A DNA stretch of 64,000 nt from Caldiserica bacterium UBA4822 (GTDB lineage: Bacteria > Caldisericota > Caldisericia > Cryosericales > Cryosericaceae), in the NCBI GenBank assembly GCA_002402295.1, contig DHFO01000047.1, positions 420 through 64,419 on the forward strand. The letters run 5' to 3'. Within the stretch, counting starts at the first letter, position 1. Each line of letters starts with the position of its first letter. The translations under genes were made by a program, and so were the position numbers. The notes under the pieces were generated by a model. The model was not told where the DNA came from. It ran no database searches and was given only the letters and a program-made list of their open reading frames with translations. Below, one piece after another: positions 1-8,714 of this stretch.

Positions 1-897
1 CGCCTGCTCGGCAAGGAGGCGGGACTGTTTGTCTGCTCGGGGACTATGGGCAATCAGGTGGCTATCATGACGCACACACAGCGGGGTGATGAACTCATTA
101 CTGAGGCGGAGAGTCACATCTTCTACTACGAGGTAGGCGACATCGCTGCGCTCTCCGGCGTACAGGCGAGGCAGGTTCCTGGCAAGCGGGGCATCATGGA
201 CCCTGATGATGTCAAGAAAGCCATTCGCGACAAAGACAACATCCACTTTCCAAGAACCTCGCTCATTGCAGTGGAGAATACCCACAATCGTGGTGGGGGA
301 TCGGTGTGGCCAATTGAATATGTGCGTGAAATCGCTGCTCTTGCCTGGGAGCACGGGATTGCTGTTCATATGGATGGCGCCAGGATCTTCAATGCCGCGG
401 TTGCTTCGGGTATTGCAGCGGACGTCTGGGCATCCTATGCGGATTCAGTCATGTTCTGCCTCTCCAAGGGACTCTGCGCCCCGGTCGGCTCGCTCCTGGT
501 TGGCTCAAGGGACTACATCGAACGTGCGCGCAAGAACCGCAAACGCCTGGGTGGAGGCATGCGTCAGGCTGGTATCCTGGCGGCGGCAGGCATTGTTGCC
601 CTGGAAACGATGGTGGATCGCCTAAAAGAGGACCATGAGAACGCAAAATTCCTTGCGCAGGAACTCGGAAACCTTGGGTATGGGGTTGACCCTCTCGACG
701 TACAAACCAACATGGTCATCGTGGATGTGACTGCTACTGGTAAAAACGCACCTTCATTTGCTGACGCAATAAAAGAAAAGGGCGTTCTGTGCAATGCCGT
801 TACACCGACCAGTGTCCGGCTGGTTACTCACCATGATGTGACGACCGACCAGTGTCATGAGGCGGTGACCATGTTCCGGTCGTTGCTGCTTGCGTAG
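1..897 (+). CDS. Low-specificity L-threonine aldolase, 5' end cut off by the window
   Basis: PLP-dependent aldolase of fold type I (beta-eliminating lyase family) that cleaves L-threonine or allo-threonine to glycine and acetaldehyde in the cytosol. The frame is open from base 1, so the N-terminus lies outside the window; an internal ATG at 46 is not the real start because the conserved [10 protein letters not shown] segment spans it. The HMDGAR motif (Asp that contacts the pyridine nitrogen) and the [10 protein letters not shown] motif are visible; the PLP lysine codon is at 466-468. The 3' part is complete and ends in TAG. The glutaredoxin-like gene begins 27 bases downstream, so co-transcription is possible. 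Family assignment is firm; exact substrate preference is not visible. Confidence 0.93.
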   Translation, partial: RLLGKEAGLFVCSGTMGNQVAIMTHTQRGDELITEAESHIFYYEVGDIAALSGVQARQVPGKRGIMDPDDVKKAIRDKDNIHFPRTSLIAVENTHNRGGGSVWPIEYVREIAALAWEHGIAVHMDGARIFNAAVASGIAADVWASYADSVMFCLSKGLCAPVGSLLVGSRDYIERARKNRKRLGGGMRQAGILAAAGIVALETMVDRLKEDHENAKFLAQELGNLGYGVDPLDVQTNMVIVDVTATGKNAPSFADAIKEKGVLCNAVTPTSVRLVTHHDVTTDQCHEAVTMFRSLLLA

Positions 898-924
898 CCA
901 TTGAAAACCCAAGGAGGAGAAGTG

Positions 925-1209
925 TTGGAACCGATTCATGTGGATGGAACTCATGCCAAGCATGCTGTGCTGTTGTACACGCTCAGCACGTGCGGATGGT
1001 GCCGCAAGACGAAAGCACTGCTTCAGGAGCTTGGCGTTGCATACGACTACGTGGATGTAGACCTTCAGGAAGGTGGCAACAAGGAGCTTGTTCGTGAGGA
1101 AGTCCTCAAGTGGAATCCTGCGTCGTCCTTTCCAACGGTAGTGGTAGATGGTAAGGATGCCTTCGTTGGATTCCAGGAGGATAGAATCCGCGAACTTGCA
1201 GAGGAATGA
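925..1209 (+). CDS. Glutaredoxin/thioredoxin-like redox protein with CGWC active site
   Basis: Small (94 aa) thioredoxin-fold protein. It has a CGWC dithiol motif near residue 22 in the context [10 protein letters not shown], and the cis-proline region [10 protein letters not shown]. This subgroup is typically found next to ferredoxin:thioredoxin reductase catalytic chains in anaerobes, which is also the case here, so its likely role is to carry electrons from the downstream reductase to target disulfides. The open frame begins at TTG 901, but AAGGAGG at 911-917 lies inside it and points to TTG 925 (spacing 7) or GTG 922 as the start; I chose 925. Its stop overlaps the next start (ATGA at 1206-1209), indicating coupled translation. 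Confidence 0.85.
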   Translation: MEPIHVDGTHAKHAVLLYTLSTCGWCRKTKALLQELGVAYDYVDVDLQEGGNKELVREEVLKWNPASSFPTVVVDGKDAFVGFQEDRIRELAEE

Positions 1210-1706
1210 GCGAGATATCGGAACGCGAGGTATCGGAGGTATGGCAGCGGCTTGCCGAGGAAGCCGCTGCGTCGGGCTACCATGTGAATCCCGACGAGAC
1301 CTTTGGCAAGGACCTTGTCAGGGGCCTCCTGGAGAATGAGGGGCGGTACGGTTATCGGTCATGCCCCTGCCGTCTGGCCTCGGGCACTCGCAGTCAGGAC
1401 CTGGATATCATCTGCCCGTGCGACTACCGAGATACTGACCTCGATGAATATGGTGCGTGTTACTGCGCGCTGTATGTTTCGGAGGAGGTCAGTCGAGGTG
1501 ACAAGCCGACAGCGTCTATCCCTGAGCGCAGGCCCGTCGGCGGGCCGCAACCACACACTGGAGAGCTGGAAAGGATTGACGTCCGTGGACTCGGGTTTCC
1601 TGTCTGGCGGTGCCGAGTGTGCGGATATCTCTGTGCCAGGCCGGAACCTCCGCTGGTGTGCCCTGTCTGCAAGGCGAGCAAAGACCGCTTCGAACGCTTC
1701 GTATAG
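1206..1706 (+). CDS. Ferredoxin:thioredoxin reductase catalytic (beta) chain fused to a rubredoxin-like domain
   Basis: 166-aa two-domain protein. Residues about 10-95 match the FTR catalytic chain: the three cysteine pairs CPC, CPC and CYC (in [10 protein letters not shown]) supply the 4Fe-4S cluster and redox disulfide that reduce a thioredoxin-like partner with electrons from a one-electron donor. Residues about 128-166 form a rubredoxin-like knuckle pair, [10 protein letters not shown] and [11 protein letters not shown], that would bind one iron. The fusion suggests the rubredoxin domain hands electrons to the FTR cluster; this is inference. It overlaps the CGWC protein by four bases, so that protein is the probable partner. 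No separate FTR variable (alpha) chain lies nearby. Confidence 0.88.
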   Translation: MSEISEREVSEVWQRLAEEAAASGYHVNPDETFGKDLVRGLLENEGRYGYRSCPCRLASGTRSQDLDIICPCDYRDTDLDEYGACYCALYVSEEVSRGDKPTASIPERRPVGGPQPHTGELERIDVRGLGFPVWRCRVCGYLCARPEPPLVCPVCKASKDRFERFV

Positions 1707-1760
1707 GCGCACTGCACAGTCCTGGGACAACGCAAGGCCTTTCCGCGCTTCCTCTGACCG

Positions 1761-1789
1761 TTGACAGACGGGTCTGAACTCAGTATAGT
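1761..1789 (+). promoter_or_regulatory. Sigma70-type promoter of the ABC exporter operon
   Basis: TTGACA at 1761-1766 and TATAGT at 1784-1789 with a 17-base spacer: a perfect -35 box and a 5/6 -10 box. Transcription would start near 1796, which rules out the TTG at 1798 as a start codon and supports ATG 1837 for the next gene. Confidence 0.82.
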
Positions 1790-1836
1790 CTGGAGTCTTG
1801 TTCGGCCAGGGGCTGTGGGCCACGGAGGTCGTGCGC

Positions 1837-2844
1837 ATGGACTATGCTATCACTGTTGATCAGGTCACAAGAGTTTTCACACGTCGTGGTTCTGAGCCGT
1901 TTCACGCGCTGCGGGGCATCAGTTTTGATGTGCCATATGGCGAAATCTTCGGGTTTCTCGGCCCAAACGGGGCCGGCAAGACGACGACCATTCGGATCCT
2001 TGCGACCTTGCTCCTGCCAACGTCCGGGCGGGCTACAGTCGCTGGGTATGACGTTGAACGAGACTTTGCAGCCGTTCGACCGCTGATTGGTCTCGTTTCC
2101 GGCGGAGAGACGTCCGGATACGGTATTCTAACGGTAGAGGAACAGCTGTGGATGTTCAGTCAGTTCTACGGAATGCCGACGCGAGAGGCGCGGGACAAGA
2201 TTGAAGCATACCTGAGGCTGGTCGGCATGTGGGACAGCAGACGCCTGCAGATGAACCGGCTGTCCACCGGAATGCGTCAGAAGGTCAATCTGGTACGGGG
2301 CCTGGTGACAGACCCGAAGGTCCTCTTCCTGGATGAGCCAACCTTGGGCGTGGATGTCGAGGCGAGCGTGGTCATACGACATATTGTCCGGGACTGGGTG
2401 GCGGCGAGAGCAGACCGATGTGTCATTCTGACAACGCACTATATGGCTGAGGCCGACGAACTGTGTTCGCGCGTAGCTATTGTGAACCGTGGCCTTATTC
2501 TCGCCAACGCAGCGCCTTCACAACTCAAACAGGGACTCGATTCAAAAGTGCACTACGAGATTACGCTCGATCGGCTTGACTCAACTCGTGTGCAGCAGCT
2601 TGCCGCAAGGACGGGACTTGGAAGCGAGCTCACCCTTACGACGGACAAAGTCACGAACAAACCCATGCTCATAGCCCATCTGCAGCATGAGGCAGATATA
2701 GGAGTGCTTATTGCTGCCCTTTCTGGTGCGGGCAGTACGCTGGAGTACATGCGCAAGTTGGAGCCGAGCCTCGAGGATGCGTTTCTGAACCTGGTAGGCA
2801 GGACATTCGAGGATGAGGAAGAAGAGAGTCCTGCTGTTTCTTAA
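1837..2844 (+). CDS. ABC transporter ATP-binding protein (ABC-2/drug-exporter type)
   Basis: 335-aa ATPase energising an ABC-2 exporter. Walker A GPNGAGKTT, the signature LSTGM and Walker B VLFLDEPTLGVD are all present, followed by the H-loop in ILTTHYMAEADE. The C-terminal extension of about 100 residues is typical of DrrA/CcmA-like export ATPases. The start is ATG 1837, preceded by GGAGG at 1824-1828 and by the promoter at 1761-1789; the upstream TTG 1798 would be at the mRNA 5' end. The downstream permease begins inside this gene (overlap 2813-2844). The exported substrate cannot be read from the sequence; polysaccharide, lipid or drug are all possible. Confidence 0.92.
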   Translation: MDYAITVDQVTRVFTRRGSEPFHALRGISFDVPYGEIFGFLGPNGAGKTTTIRILATLLLPTSGRATVAGYDVERDFAAVRPLIGLVSGGETSGYGILTVEEQLWMFSQFYGMPTREARDKIEAYLRLVGMWDSRRLQMNRLSTGMRQKVNLVRGLVTDPKVLFLDEPTLGVDVEASVVIRHIVRDWVAARADRCVILTTHYMAEADELCSRVAIVNRGLILANAAPSQLKQGLDSKVHYEITLDRLDSTRVQQLAARTGLGSELTLTTDKVTNKPMLIAHLQHEADIGVLIAALSGAGSTLEYMRKLEPSLEDAFLNLVGRTFEDEEEESPAVS

Positions 2845-3631
2845 GACACTGACTGCCCGAGCATATGTGCGGGTTTTTGGCCAGATGCGTGAGGCCACCT
2901 GGATCGTGGCGAGCATCCTCGGCGGTTTCTTCATGATGGCCAGCTACGTGTACCTCTACCGCAGCATAGGAACGGGCGCGGATTTCACAGGCATGGTTGT
3001 GCTGGGCGGGTTTATGGCGCCCTTCTTTGCAAACGTCCTCTGGGGGGTTGCGACGCAATTGTACTGGGAGAAGGAGATGGGCAACCTGGAACTCATGCTC
3101 GTGAGTCCGGCGCCGCTTTCTGCATTCTTGGTGGGCCTGTCCGTGGGTGGTGCGATGCATACGATGCTGCGCGCACTGGCTGTTCTCTTTTTTGGAGTAG
3201 CCGTGTTCAAGGTCCATTTCGTGACGGGACACCTTGGAGTTGCAGTTGTGGTTTTCCTGGTGACCCTATGGGCCATGTACGGCCTTGGCATTGTGTTCTC
3301 CTCCCTCTTCCTGTACCACGGTCGAGATGCATGGAGGACTGCAGACCTGATTATGGAACCAGTCAACGTGCTGTCAGGCAATTACTTCCCCGTGCGCTTT
3401 CTCGGTCTAGGCCTTGCCAGCGTAGCAATACTCATTCCGACTACACTTGGACTTGATGCGCTGCGCCAGTTGCTGGTCCCTTCCTTTGGGCCTGTGCTCC
3501 TTCCGTGGCAGGTGGAAGCGCCCATTCTTGTCGCTCTTGCGTTCCTCTGGAGTATTGCTGGTGTCTGGGCGCTTAAGGCTGTGGAGTACAAGGCCCGACG
3601 TGATGCGCGCTTGACACTGAGATGGCAGTAG
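2813..3631 (+). CDS. ABC-2 type permease, first subunit
   Basis: 272-aa integral membrane protein with about six hydrophobic segments and the ABC-2 membrane fold layout (short cytosolic N-terminus, amphipathic stretch, then paired helices). It overlaps the ATPase gene by 32 bases and the second permease by 10, so the three form one operon and probably one heteromeric exporter with two different membrane subunits. No catalytic residues are expected. Substrate unknown. Confidence 0.85.
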   Translation: MRKKRVLLFLKTLTARAYVRVFGQMREATWIVASILGGFFMMASYVYLYRSIGTGADFTGMVVLGGFMAPFFANVLWGVATQLYWEKEMGNLELMLVSPAPLSAFLVGLSVGGAMHTMLRALAVLFFGVAVFKVHFVTGHLGVAVVVFLVTLWAMYGLGIVFSSLFLYHGRDAWRTADLIMEPVNVLSGNYFPVRFLGLGLASVAILIPTTLGLDALRQLLVPSFGPVLLPWQVEAPILVALAFLWSIAGVWALKAVEYKARRDARLTLRWQ

Positions 3632-4443
3632 TGCGCGGATTTCTTGCATCCATGTACGTGGGTCTGCAAATCGAGAGCAACTGGACTAGAAAGTGGGTGT
3701 GGGCACTGTATCTGGTTGCATACCCGGTTGGGAGTTTTCTCTCTGTTCTAGTACTATATGGTGTCTTTGGCAGACAGACGGGCCTGTTACCGTTCGCACT
3801 GTACGGCAGCGTGTTCTATTACAGCATCAGCATGGTGGCGTTTGACACCGCGATGAGTGTTCACGACGACCGGGAACACTACCAGACCCTCAAGTACATC
3901 TTCCTGTCCAGCACCTCGTACGGTACGTACCTCTGCGGACGGGCGGCGACACGCTACCTCATTGCATTGGCGGGGATTGCTGTCAATCTCTGCTGGCTGG
4001 TGCCGGCGCTGCACTTGCCCTTCGCTCCAGACTGGGCAGTTCTCCTTGCTGGCTGTGCGCTGGGGTATCTCATTGGTTCTGGTCTGGGCATGGTCATGGC
4101 GTCGCTCTTTCTTCTAACGGCCAAGCTGGATACCGATGTCGTCGAGGCCCTGTTCGGGGGACTGTTCGTGATGAGCGGAGCGCTGTTTCCGCCCACCGCT
4201 TTTCCACCCTTGCTCGAAAGGATCGCCGAGGTCGTTCCTGTGAGCGGTTTTATCGAGCTCATGCGACGAGGAGTATCGGGAGTTCAGTTTACCGGATTCC
4301 TTGTTCGAGTGCCTCTGGGGAGCCTCATGCTCAGGGTAGCCGTTGGGGCAGGTACTGTTTTTGTTCTTGGCGTCGTGCTCGTCGGATTGGGAAGCCGCCA
4401 GGCTCAGCGCAAGGGATACGTGGACATGACGACAGCCTACTAG
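3622..4443 (+). CDS. ABC-2 type permease, second subunit
   Basis: 273-aa membrane protein with six predicted helices, of the same ABC-2 family as the preceding gene but clearly diverged from it. The segment around residues 170-215, with a short SGALFPPTAFPPLLERIAEV-like loop, matches the region before the last helix in ABC-2 permeases. It is the last gene of the exporter operon and is convergent with the amino-acid-binding lipoprotein; the 35-base gap shows no clear terminator hairpin. Confidence 0.85.
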   Translation: MAVVRGFLASMYVGLQIESNWTRKWVWALYLVAYPVGSFLSVLVLYGVFGRQTGLLPFALYGSVFYYSISMVAFDTAMSVHDDREHYQTLKYIFLSSTSYGTYLCGRAATRYLIALAGIAVNLCWLVPALHLPFAPDWAVLLAGCALGYLIGSGLGMVMASLFLLTAKLDTDVVEALFGGLFVMSGALFPPTAFPPLLERIAEVVPVSGFIELMRRGVSGVQFTGFLVRVPLGSLMLRVAVGAGTVFVLGVVLVGLGSRQAQRKGYVDMTTAY

Positions 4444-4478
4444 GGCTGCTGCAATGTCACGATGAACTCCTGCACGAC

Positions 4479-5312
4479 TCAGGAAACCTTATCCCCGGGG
4501 CGGAAGTCAGGCATTTCGCCAAACCACTTCATGTACAGACTGTCATAGGTGCCGTCCCTGACGAGGTCGCCCAGTGCCTTGTCAATGGCCGCCCTGAGTT
4601 CAGCATTATCCCGTTTCACTGCTATGCCGTAATACTGTGTGAGGTTGGTCTGATTGATAGCAGGAACGTCCACGACAGACAGAGCAGCCGAGTCCCTGGC
4701 ATAGTAGGCACAGACAGGATAATCATTGACAACGGCATCAATGCGCCCCATGTCCAGGTCAGTCATGGCTAACTGAATGTCCGGGTAGGATCTGATGTCC
4801 GTGAGACCTAGGATGAGGTGAGCACTCGTCTCACCGGTCGTTCCGATCTGGACACCGACCCTGAGCCCTGCAAGGTCGTCCGGCCCCGAGATGGCATGGA
4901 GCGTCCTGTCAAACACGATGCCCATGCCCGAACGGTAATACGGGGTTGAAAACAACACTTCCTTCTCGCGGTCCGGAGTAATGGTCATGGCTGAGATGAC
5001 CGCCTCGAACTTGTCGGATTGCAGCGCGGGGATGATCCCATCCCAGGCAGTCGTGACAATCTGCGCCTTGAGCCCGAGTTCGGCAGCAACCGCGCTGATG
5101 AGTTCCACATCGAAACCCGTTGGAGCGTTGGAACTGTCTATGAACTCGAAGGGAGCGTACGTCGTATCGTTACCAACTGTCAGTACGCCGTCCTGCATGA
5201 CGTGCTCCAGCTGCGAGGTTGCGCTGGACCCGCAGCCACACGATAGAAGGATTGCCGCTGCAACAATGGTACTGAAAACTGCTCCCCACCGTGATGTACG
5301 TTCTTCGCTCAT
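4479..5312 (-). CDS. Amino-acid ABC transporter substrate-binding lipoprotein (stand-alone paralog)
   Basis: 277-aa periplasmic-binding-type protein (SBP family 3) for polar amino acids. A signal peptide ends in a lipobox-like LLSCGCGS, so it should be lipid-anchored outside the membrane. Family landmarks are YAPFEFID, GFDVEL, AMTITPDRE and GVQIGTTGE. The start is ATG 5312, with GAGGAG upstream; the GTG at 5327 would contain that site. It is a close paralog of the lipoprotein at 6375 (both share GFDVEL, YPDIQLA and DAVVNDYPVC) but has no permease or ATPase of its own here, so it may feed the transporter encoded at 7213-8623. Confidence 0.93.
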   Translation of the reverse strand: MSEERTSRWGAVFSTIVAAAILLSCGCGSSATSQLEHVMQDGVLTVGNDTTYAPFEFIDSSNAPTGFDVELISAVAAELGLKAQIVTTAWDGIIPALQSDKFEAVISAMTITPDREKEVLFSTPYYRSGMGIVFDRTLHAISGPDDLAGLRVGVQIGTTGETSAHLILGLTDIRSYPDIQLAMTDLDMGRIDAVVNDYPVCAYYARDSAALSVVDVPAINQTNLTQYYGIAVKRDNAELRAAIDKALGDLVRDGTYDSLYMKWFGEMPDFRPGDKVS

Positions 5313-5412
5313 GTTCCATCTCCTCACGCCGAATTATGACAATAGCGCACGGCTCACACCGTGCTGCTGCCAAGGGATACAGGATGAGAGTCCTGCCCGG
5401 TTGGTTGGGTGA

Positions 5413-5439
5413 AGTATAGGAGAGAGACGGGATTTACAA
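5413..5439 (-). promoter_or_regulatory. Probable promoter of the stand-alone binding lipoprotein
   Basis: On the minus strand, TTGTAA (5439-5434) and TATACT (5418-5413) are separated by 15 bases, a little short of ideal. The implied leader of about 95 bases contains an inverted repeat GCACGG/CCGTGC about 35-50 bases before the start codon. The -10 box is good and the -35 box weak. Confidence 0.4.
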
Positions 5440-5471
5440 GGCGAACATTGCGGAAAGTGTGAACGAGAACG

Positions 5472-6026
5472 TCAGCGAGGATGAGGGGGCGAGGCTGCGC
5501 CGGGTGACGGGCTTTCCTCAGCAGCCAGGCGGCCCAGACGAGTATACATCTCGGCGTGTTCATGCAGGCTCCGCACTTCCTCAGGGGTGAGGCAACGGAC
5601 GACCCTTGCCGGGAGACCCAGCGACAGACACTGTGCGGGCATGACCGCGTTCTCTGGAACCAGAGCTGCGGCACCGATGATGGCCTCGTCTCCGACGGTC
5701 GCTCCGGTCAGCACTGTGGCGTGCATGCCAATCATCGCGTGATGACCTATACTGCATGCGTGCAGGACCACGCAATGCCCGACTGTCGCTCCTTCGCCAA
5801 CGACGAGGGGTATACCTTCATCTACGTGACAGACGGTGTTGTCCTGAATGTTCGCGTGCTTGCGTATGATGATGGGCGCAATGTCACCACGCAGGACGGC
5901 ACCATACCAGATACTCGCCCCTTCTTCTACAGTAACGTCGCCGATAAGTACGGCGGTCGGCGCGACATATGCGTCTGGAGATATGACGGGAGTCTTGCCC
6001 GCGCATGAGTATATGATACCTGCCAT
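5472..6026 (-). CDS. Gamma-carbonic-anhydrase-like left-handed beta-helix protein
   Basis: 184-aa hexapeptide-repeat (LbH) protein of the YrdA/PaaY/gamma-CA family. The repeats run from about residue 15 to 145 (for example IGDVTV, GASIWYGAVLRGD). The metal-binding histidine pattern is present: NIQDNTVCH, then GHCVVLH and CSIGHH. Members either hydrate CO2 or are of unknown function. The start is ATG 6026, preceded by GAGGAG; the open frame continues upstream to 6176 but that part overlaps a separate small gene and lacks similarity. It lies 17 bases behind the small membrane protein, so both are probably on one transcript. Confidence 0.85.
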   Translation of the reverse strand: MAGIIYSCAGKTPVISPDAYVAPTAVLIGDVTVEEGASIWYGAVLRGDIAPIIIRKHANIQDNTVCHVDEGIPLVVGEGATVGHCVVLHACSIGHHAMIGMHATVLTGATVGDEAIIGAAALVPENAVMPAQCLSLGLPARVVRCLTPEEVRSLHEHAEMYTRLGRLAAEESPSPGAASPPHPR

Positions 6027-6043
6027 TGCTTCTCCTCGCCCGC

Positions 6044-6280
6044 TTACATGCCGGAGTGCGAGAAATCTATCCAGCGAGCAATCAGGCTGAGCGCACCCAG
6101 CGCAAGTGCTGTCACCGCACCCACCAAACCGATAACGAACCACACAAACGGCCCGTGCGTCACTCTCACCCAGCATGCAGCAACCCCTGCTGCTAACCCC
6201 AAGGCCAGCAGCCCAATGGCCGCACCAGTAGTCTGGGAAACCGACGTTCTATGATGCTTTACTTTCTTCTCGTATTGCAC
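6044..6280 (-). CDS. Small two-helix membrane protein of unknown function
   Basis: 78-aa protein with a charged N-terminus (KKVKHHR) and two hydrophobic segments, about residues 18-40 and 46-68. I do not recognise the family. It immediately precedes the gamma-CA-like gene on the minus strand and is divergent from the amino-acid ABC operon; the 94 bases between the two divergent genes must hold both promoters. Reasons to believe it is real are its position, its start facing an intergenic region and its regular membrane topology. Confidence 0.55.
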   Translation of the reverse strand: MQYEKKVKHHRTSVSQTTGAAIGLLALGLAAGVAACWVRVTHGPFVWFVIGLVGAVTALALGALSLIARWIDFSHSGM

Positions 6281-6283
6281 AAA

Positions 6284-6360
6284 CTCTAGAATAGCACTGT
6301 TTCAAGGATGGAGATAGGTACTGGCAGACCGGGGTGCAGGGGCCAGGTATTCCACTAGAG
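6284..6360 (+). other. Structured leader in front of the amino-acid ABC operon
   Basis: The 5' region of the lipoprotein gene contains an outer inverted repeat CTCTAG (6284-6289) / CTAGAG (6355-6360) and an inner stem CTGGC (6321-6325) / GCCAG (6342-6346). The 3' outer arm ends only a few bases before the GGAGGAG ribosome-binding site (about 6363-6370). This could fold as an RNA leader controlling translation. It does not match a riboswitch class I can recognise. Confidence 0.35.
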
Positions 6361-6374
6361 CGGGAGGAGAAAGC

Positions 6375-7187
6375 ATGAAGCGCACTGTATCCGGGCACGT
6401 ACTCGTTTCGGTTATACTCACTGTACTGGTGGTTTCTATGTTGGCAGGATGCGCGCCGAAATCCGCGACGCTGGACGCCATCAAGAAGGCAGGAGTCCTT
6501 GAATGGGGCAGTGACCCAACGTTTGAGCCTTTTGAGTTCATCGATGCCAACAATAAGCCTACCGGCTTCGACGTCGAGCTTGTAAACGCCATTGCAGCGA
6601 AGCTGGGAGTAACGGCTCATATGACCAGTGGAGCGTTCGATGGCTTGCTGATGGCGCTTGACACTCACAAGTTTGACCTTGTCTGTGCGGCCATGACAAT
6701 CACTCCCGCCCGGCAGGAGAAAGTTCTCTTTTCGATCCCATACTACAGGGCGGACATGGGAATCATGTTCGACCCAAGCAAGAATACCATTTCCAAGCCT
6801 GAGGACTTAGTCGGGAAGACGGTGGGCGTTCAGACAGGTACGACCGGAGACATTTCCGCACGCAAGATCGCTGGCGTCAAAGTCAACTCATACCCTGACA
6901 TCCAGTTGGCGACCCTGGACCTCGTCAATGGCAAGATCGATGCCGTTGTCAATGACTACCCCGTATGCACTGCATATGCAAGCACGCATCCCGAACTCAA
7001 GGTGATTGACACGACAACCATTGCAGGCGAGGATCTGACGCAGCTGTATGGTATCGCCGTGCGGAAGGATGATCCGGCATTCAAGGAAGCTGTGGACAAG
7101 GCGCTGTTGGATGTGGTTGCCGATGGGACCTATGCTACGCTCTACAGGAAGTACTTCTTTGTCGACCCTCCGTACTTGCCAAAGTAG
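6375..7187 (+). CDS. Amino-acid ABC transporter substrate-binding lipoprotein
   Basis: 270-aa extracellular solute-binding protein, family 3. A signal peptide with lipobox LAGC (Cys about residue 27) anchors it to the membrane. Landmarks are FEPFEFID, GFDVEL, AMTITPARQEKV and GVQTGTTGD. A strong GGAGGAG precedes ATG 6375. It heads an operon with a permease and ATPase, together forming an importer for a polar amino acid or cystine; the exact ligand is not readable. Confidence 0.95.
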   Translation: MKRTVSGHVLVSVILTVLVVSMLAGCAPKSATLDAIKKAGVLEWGSDPTFEPFEFIDANNKPTGFDVELVNAIAAKLGVTAHMTSGAFDGLLMALDTHKFDLVCAAMTITPARQEKVLFSIPYYRADMGIMFDPSKNTISKPEDLVGKTVGVQTGTTGDISARKIAGVKVNSYPDIQLATLDLVNGKIDAVVNDYPVCTAYASTHPELKVIDTTTIAGEDLTQLYGIAVRKDDPAFKEAVDKALLDVVADGTYATLYRKYFFVDPPYLPK

Positions 7188-7212
7188 CACGTGCTAGTCA
7201 AGCTGGCAGAAA

Positions 7213-7860
7213 ATGGCTATTGATTTCCGTCTGATCTGGGAAAAGCTCCCCTTTCTACTTGGGGGAGCATGGACGACGTTCAGCCTGACGTGCGTGTCGA
7301 TGGTGTTTGCAACGGTGGCAGGGTTAATTGTCGGGCTGCTCAACATGTTCGGGGGCAGGGTACTTGGAACGATTACCAGGGTGTACATTGAGGCAGTGCG
7401 AGGTACGCCGGCCCTGCTGCTTATTCTGATTGTATACTATGCTCTGCCTCGCTTCGGACTTAACTTTCCGCAGTTTCCTGCCGCAGCCGTATCTCTCGCG
7501 GTCTGCTACGCGGCGTATATTGCAGAAGTTTTCCGGTCGGCAGTCGAATCGATTCCCATGGGTCAGACCGAGGCTGCCTATTCTCTGGGGATGAGCAGGC
7601 TGCAGTCACTTCGGTACATTATCCTGCCCCAGACATTCCGGCGCGTTCTTCCACCGCTTGCAAATGAGTTTGCTGCGCTCATCAAGGATACGTCGCTGGT
7701 AGCGTTCATTTCCATGGAGGATCTGCTGTTCCGCTCGAAGATGGTGAGCGCCGCGACCTACGACTACTTTTCGCCGTTGGTCGGCGCTGCACTTATCTAT
7801 CTGGTGATGACCCTTCCCATCATGCAGTGGTCTCGGAGTCTTGAGAAGAAGGTGGACTGA
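7213..7860 (+). CDS. Amino-acid ABC transporter permease (HisM/GlnP type)
   Basis: 215-aa inner-membrane permease with about five helices. The EAA loop that docks the ATPase is visible as [32 protein letters not shown] in outline (residues about 115-145). The N-terminal GAWTTFSLT and the [12 protein letters not shown] segment are typical of the polar amino-acid family. It follows the lipoprotein by 25 bases and its stop touches the ATPase start. The ribosome-binding site is weak. Confidence 0.93.
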   Translation: MAIDFRLIWEKLPFLLGGAWTTFSLTCVSMVFATVAGLIVGLLNMFGGRVLGTITRVYIEAVRGTPALLLILIVYYALPRFGLNFPQFPAAAVSLAVCYAAYIAEVFRSAVESIPMGQTEAAYSLGMSRLQSLRYIILPQTFRRVLPPLANEFAALIKDTSLVAFISMEDLLFRSKMVSAATYDYFSPLVGAALIYLVMTLPIMQWSRSLEKKVD

Positions 7861-7861
7861 C

Positions 7862-8623
7862 ATGGCTGACGAGAAAACCTGTTCGACGGGGAGGATCCTG
7901 GATGTGGTTGACCTCCACAAGTCGTTCGGAACACTGGAGGTCATCAAGGGCGTCAGCTTTGGACTTGATCACAAGGAACGGCTCGTGCTCATGGGACCGT
8001 CAGGATCCGGCAAGAGCACGCTAGTGCGTTGTCTCAACTGGATAGAGCCTCCCACATCCGGCCGCATCGTCTTCGATGGCCAGGAAGTTCAGGCTGGAGC
8101 CTGCGATATTCGCAAGCTGCGTGAAGATATCGGCATGGTGTTCCAGCAGTTCAACGTGTTTCCGCATCTGACGGCGCTGCAAAACGTGGCTCTTGGACCA
8201 ATTGTTGTGAAGAAGTTGCCTCGCGCCGATGCCGAAGCCGAGGCCAGAGAGCTTCTGGCCAAGGTCGGACTCGCTCACAGGGCTGACCACAAACCGGGGC
8301 AGATGAGCGGGGGTGAACAGCAGAGGGTTGCCATTGCGCGCGCCCTGGCGATGCACCCGAAACTCATGCTGTTCGACGAGCCCACATCATCCATAGACGT
8401 TGAGCTGATTCGCGAGGTACTTGATGTCATGGTAAAACTCGCCGATGAGGGTATGACCATGATCGTCGTGACACATGAAATGGGCTTTGCAAAGGAAGTC
8501 GCCGACCGGGTCATTTTTATGGACCGGGGACTGATCATAGAAACGGGAACTCCTGCCGAGGTGTTTGAGCATCCGCAGCAGGAAAGGACACAGAACTTTC
8601 TGAGCAAGGTACACCTCGCCTGA
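7862..8623 (+). CDS. Amino-acid ABC transporter ATP-binding protein (GlnQ type)
   Basis: 253-aa ATPase with Walker [11 protein letters not shown]-loop [10 protein letters not shown], signature [10 protein letters not shown], Walker [13 protein letters not shown] and switch His in VVTHEMGFA. The start is taken as ATG 7862 directly after the permease stop; an in-frame ATG at 7841 would overlap the permease and adds residues not seen in the family. It completes the importer and is followed by a clear intrinsic terminator. SSID replaces the usual SALD after Walker B, a conservative change. Confidence 0.95.
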   Translation: MADEKTCSTGRILDVVDLHKSFGTLEVIKGVSFGLDHKERLVLMGPSGSGKSTLVRCLNWIEPPTSGRIVFDGQEVQAGACDIRKLREDIGMVFQQFNVFPHLTALQNVALGPIVVKKLPRADAEAEARELLAKVGLAHRADHKPGQMSGGEQQRVAIARALAMHPKLMLFDEPTSSIDVELIREVLDVMVKLADEGMTMIVVTHEMGFAKEVADRVIFMDRGLIIETGTPAEVFEHPQQERTQNFLSKVHLA

Positions 8624-8637
8624 GCAGGGAACCACGA

Positions 8638-8668
8638 GGAAGAGCGCCTACGGGCGCTCTTCCTTTCC
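8638..8668 (+). terminator. Rho-independent terminator of the amino-acid ABC operon
   Basis: An 11-bp perfect stem, GGAAGAGCGCC (8638-8648) with GGCGCTCTTCC (8653-8663), closes a four-base loop and is followed by TTTCC. It lies 15 bases after the ATPase stop. Confidence 0.85.
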
Positions 8669-8714
8669 ATCGGCCTTCTTTTGACTACACTGGAGCGAGA
8701 GGCTAACTGAAGAC

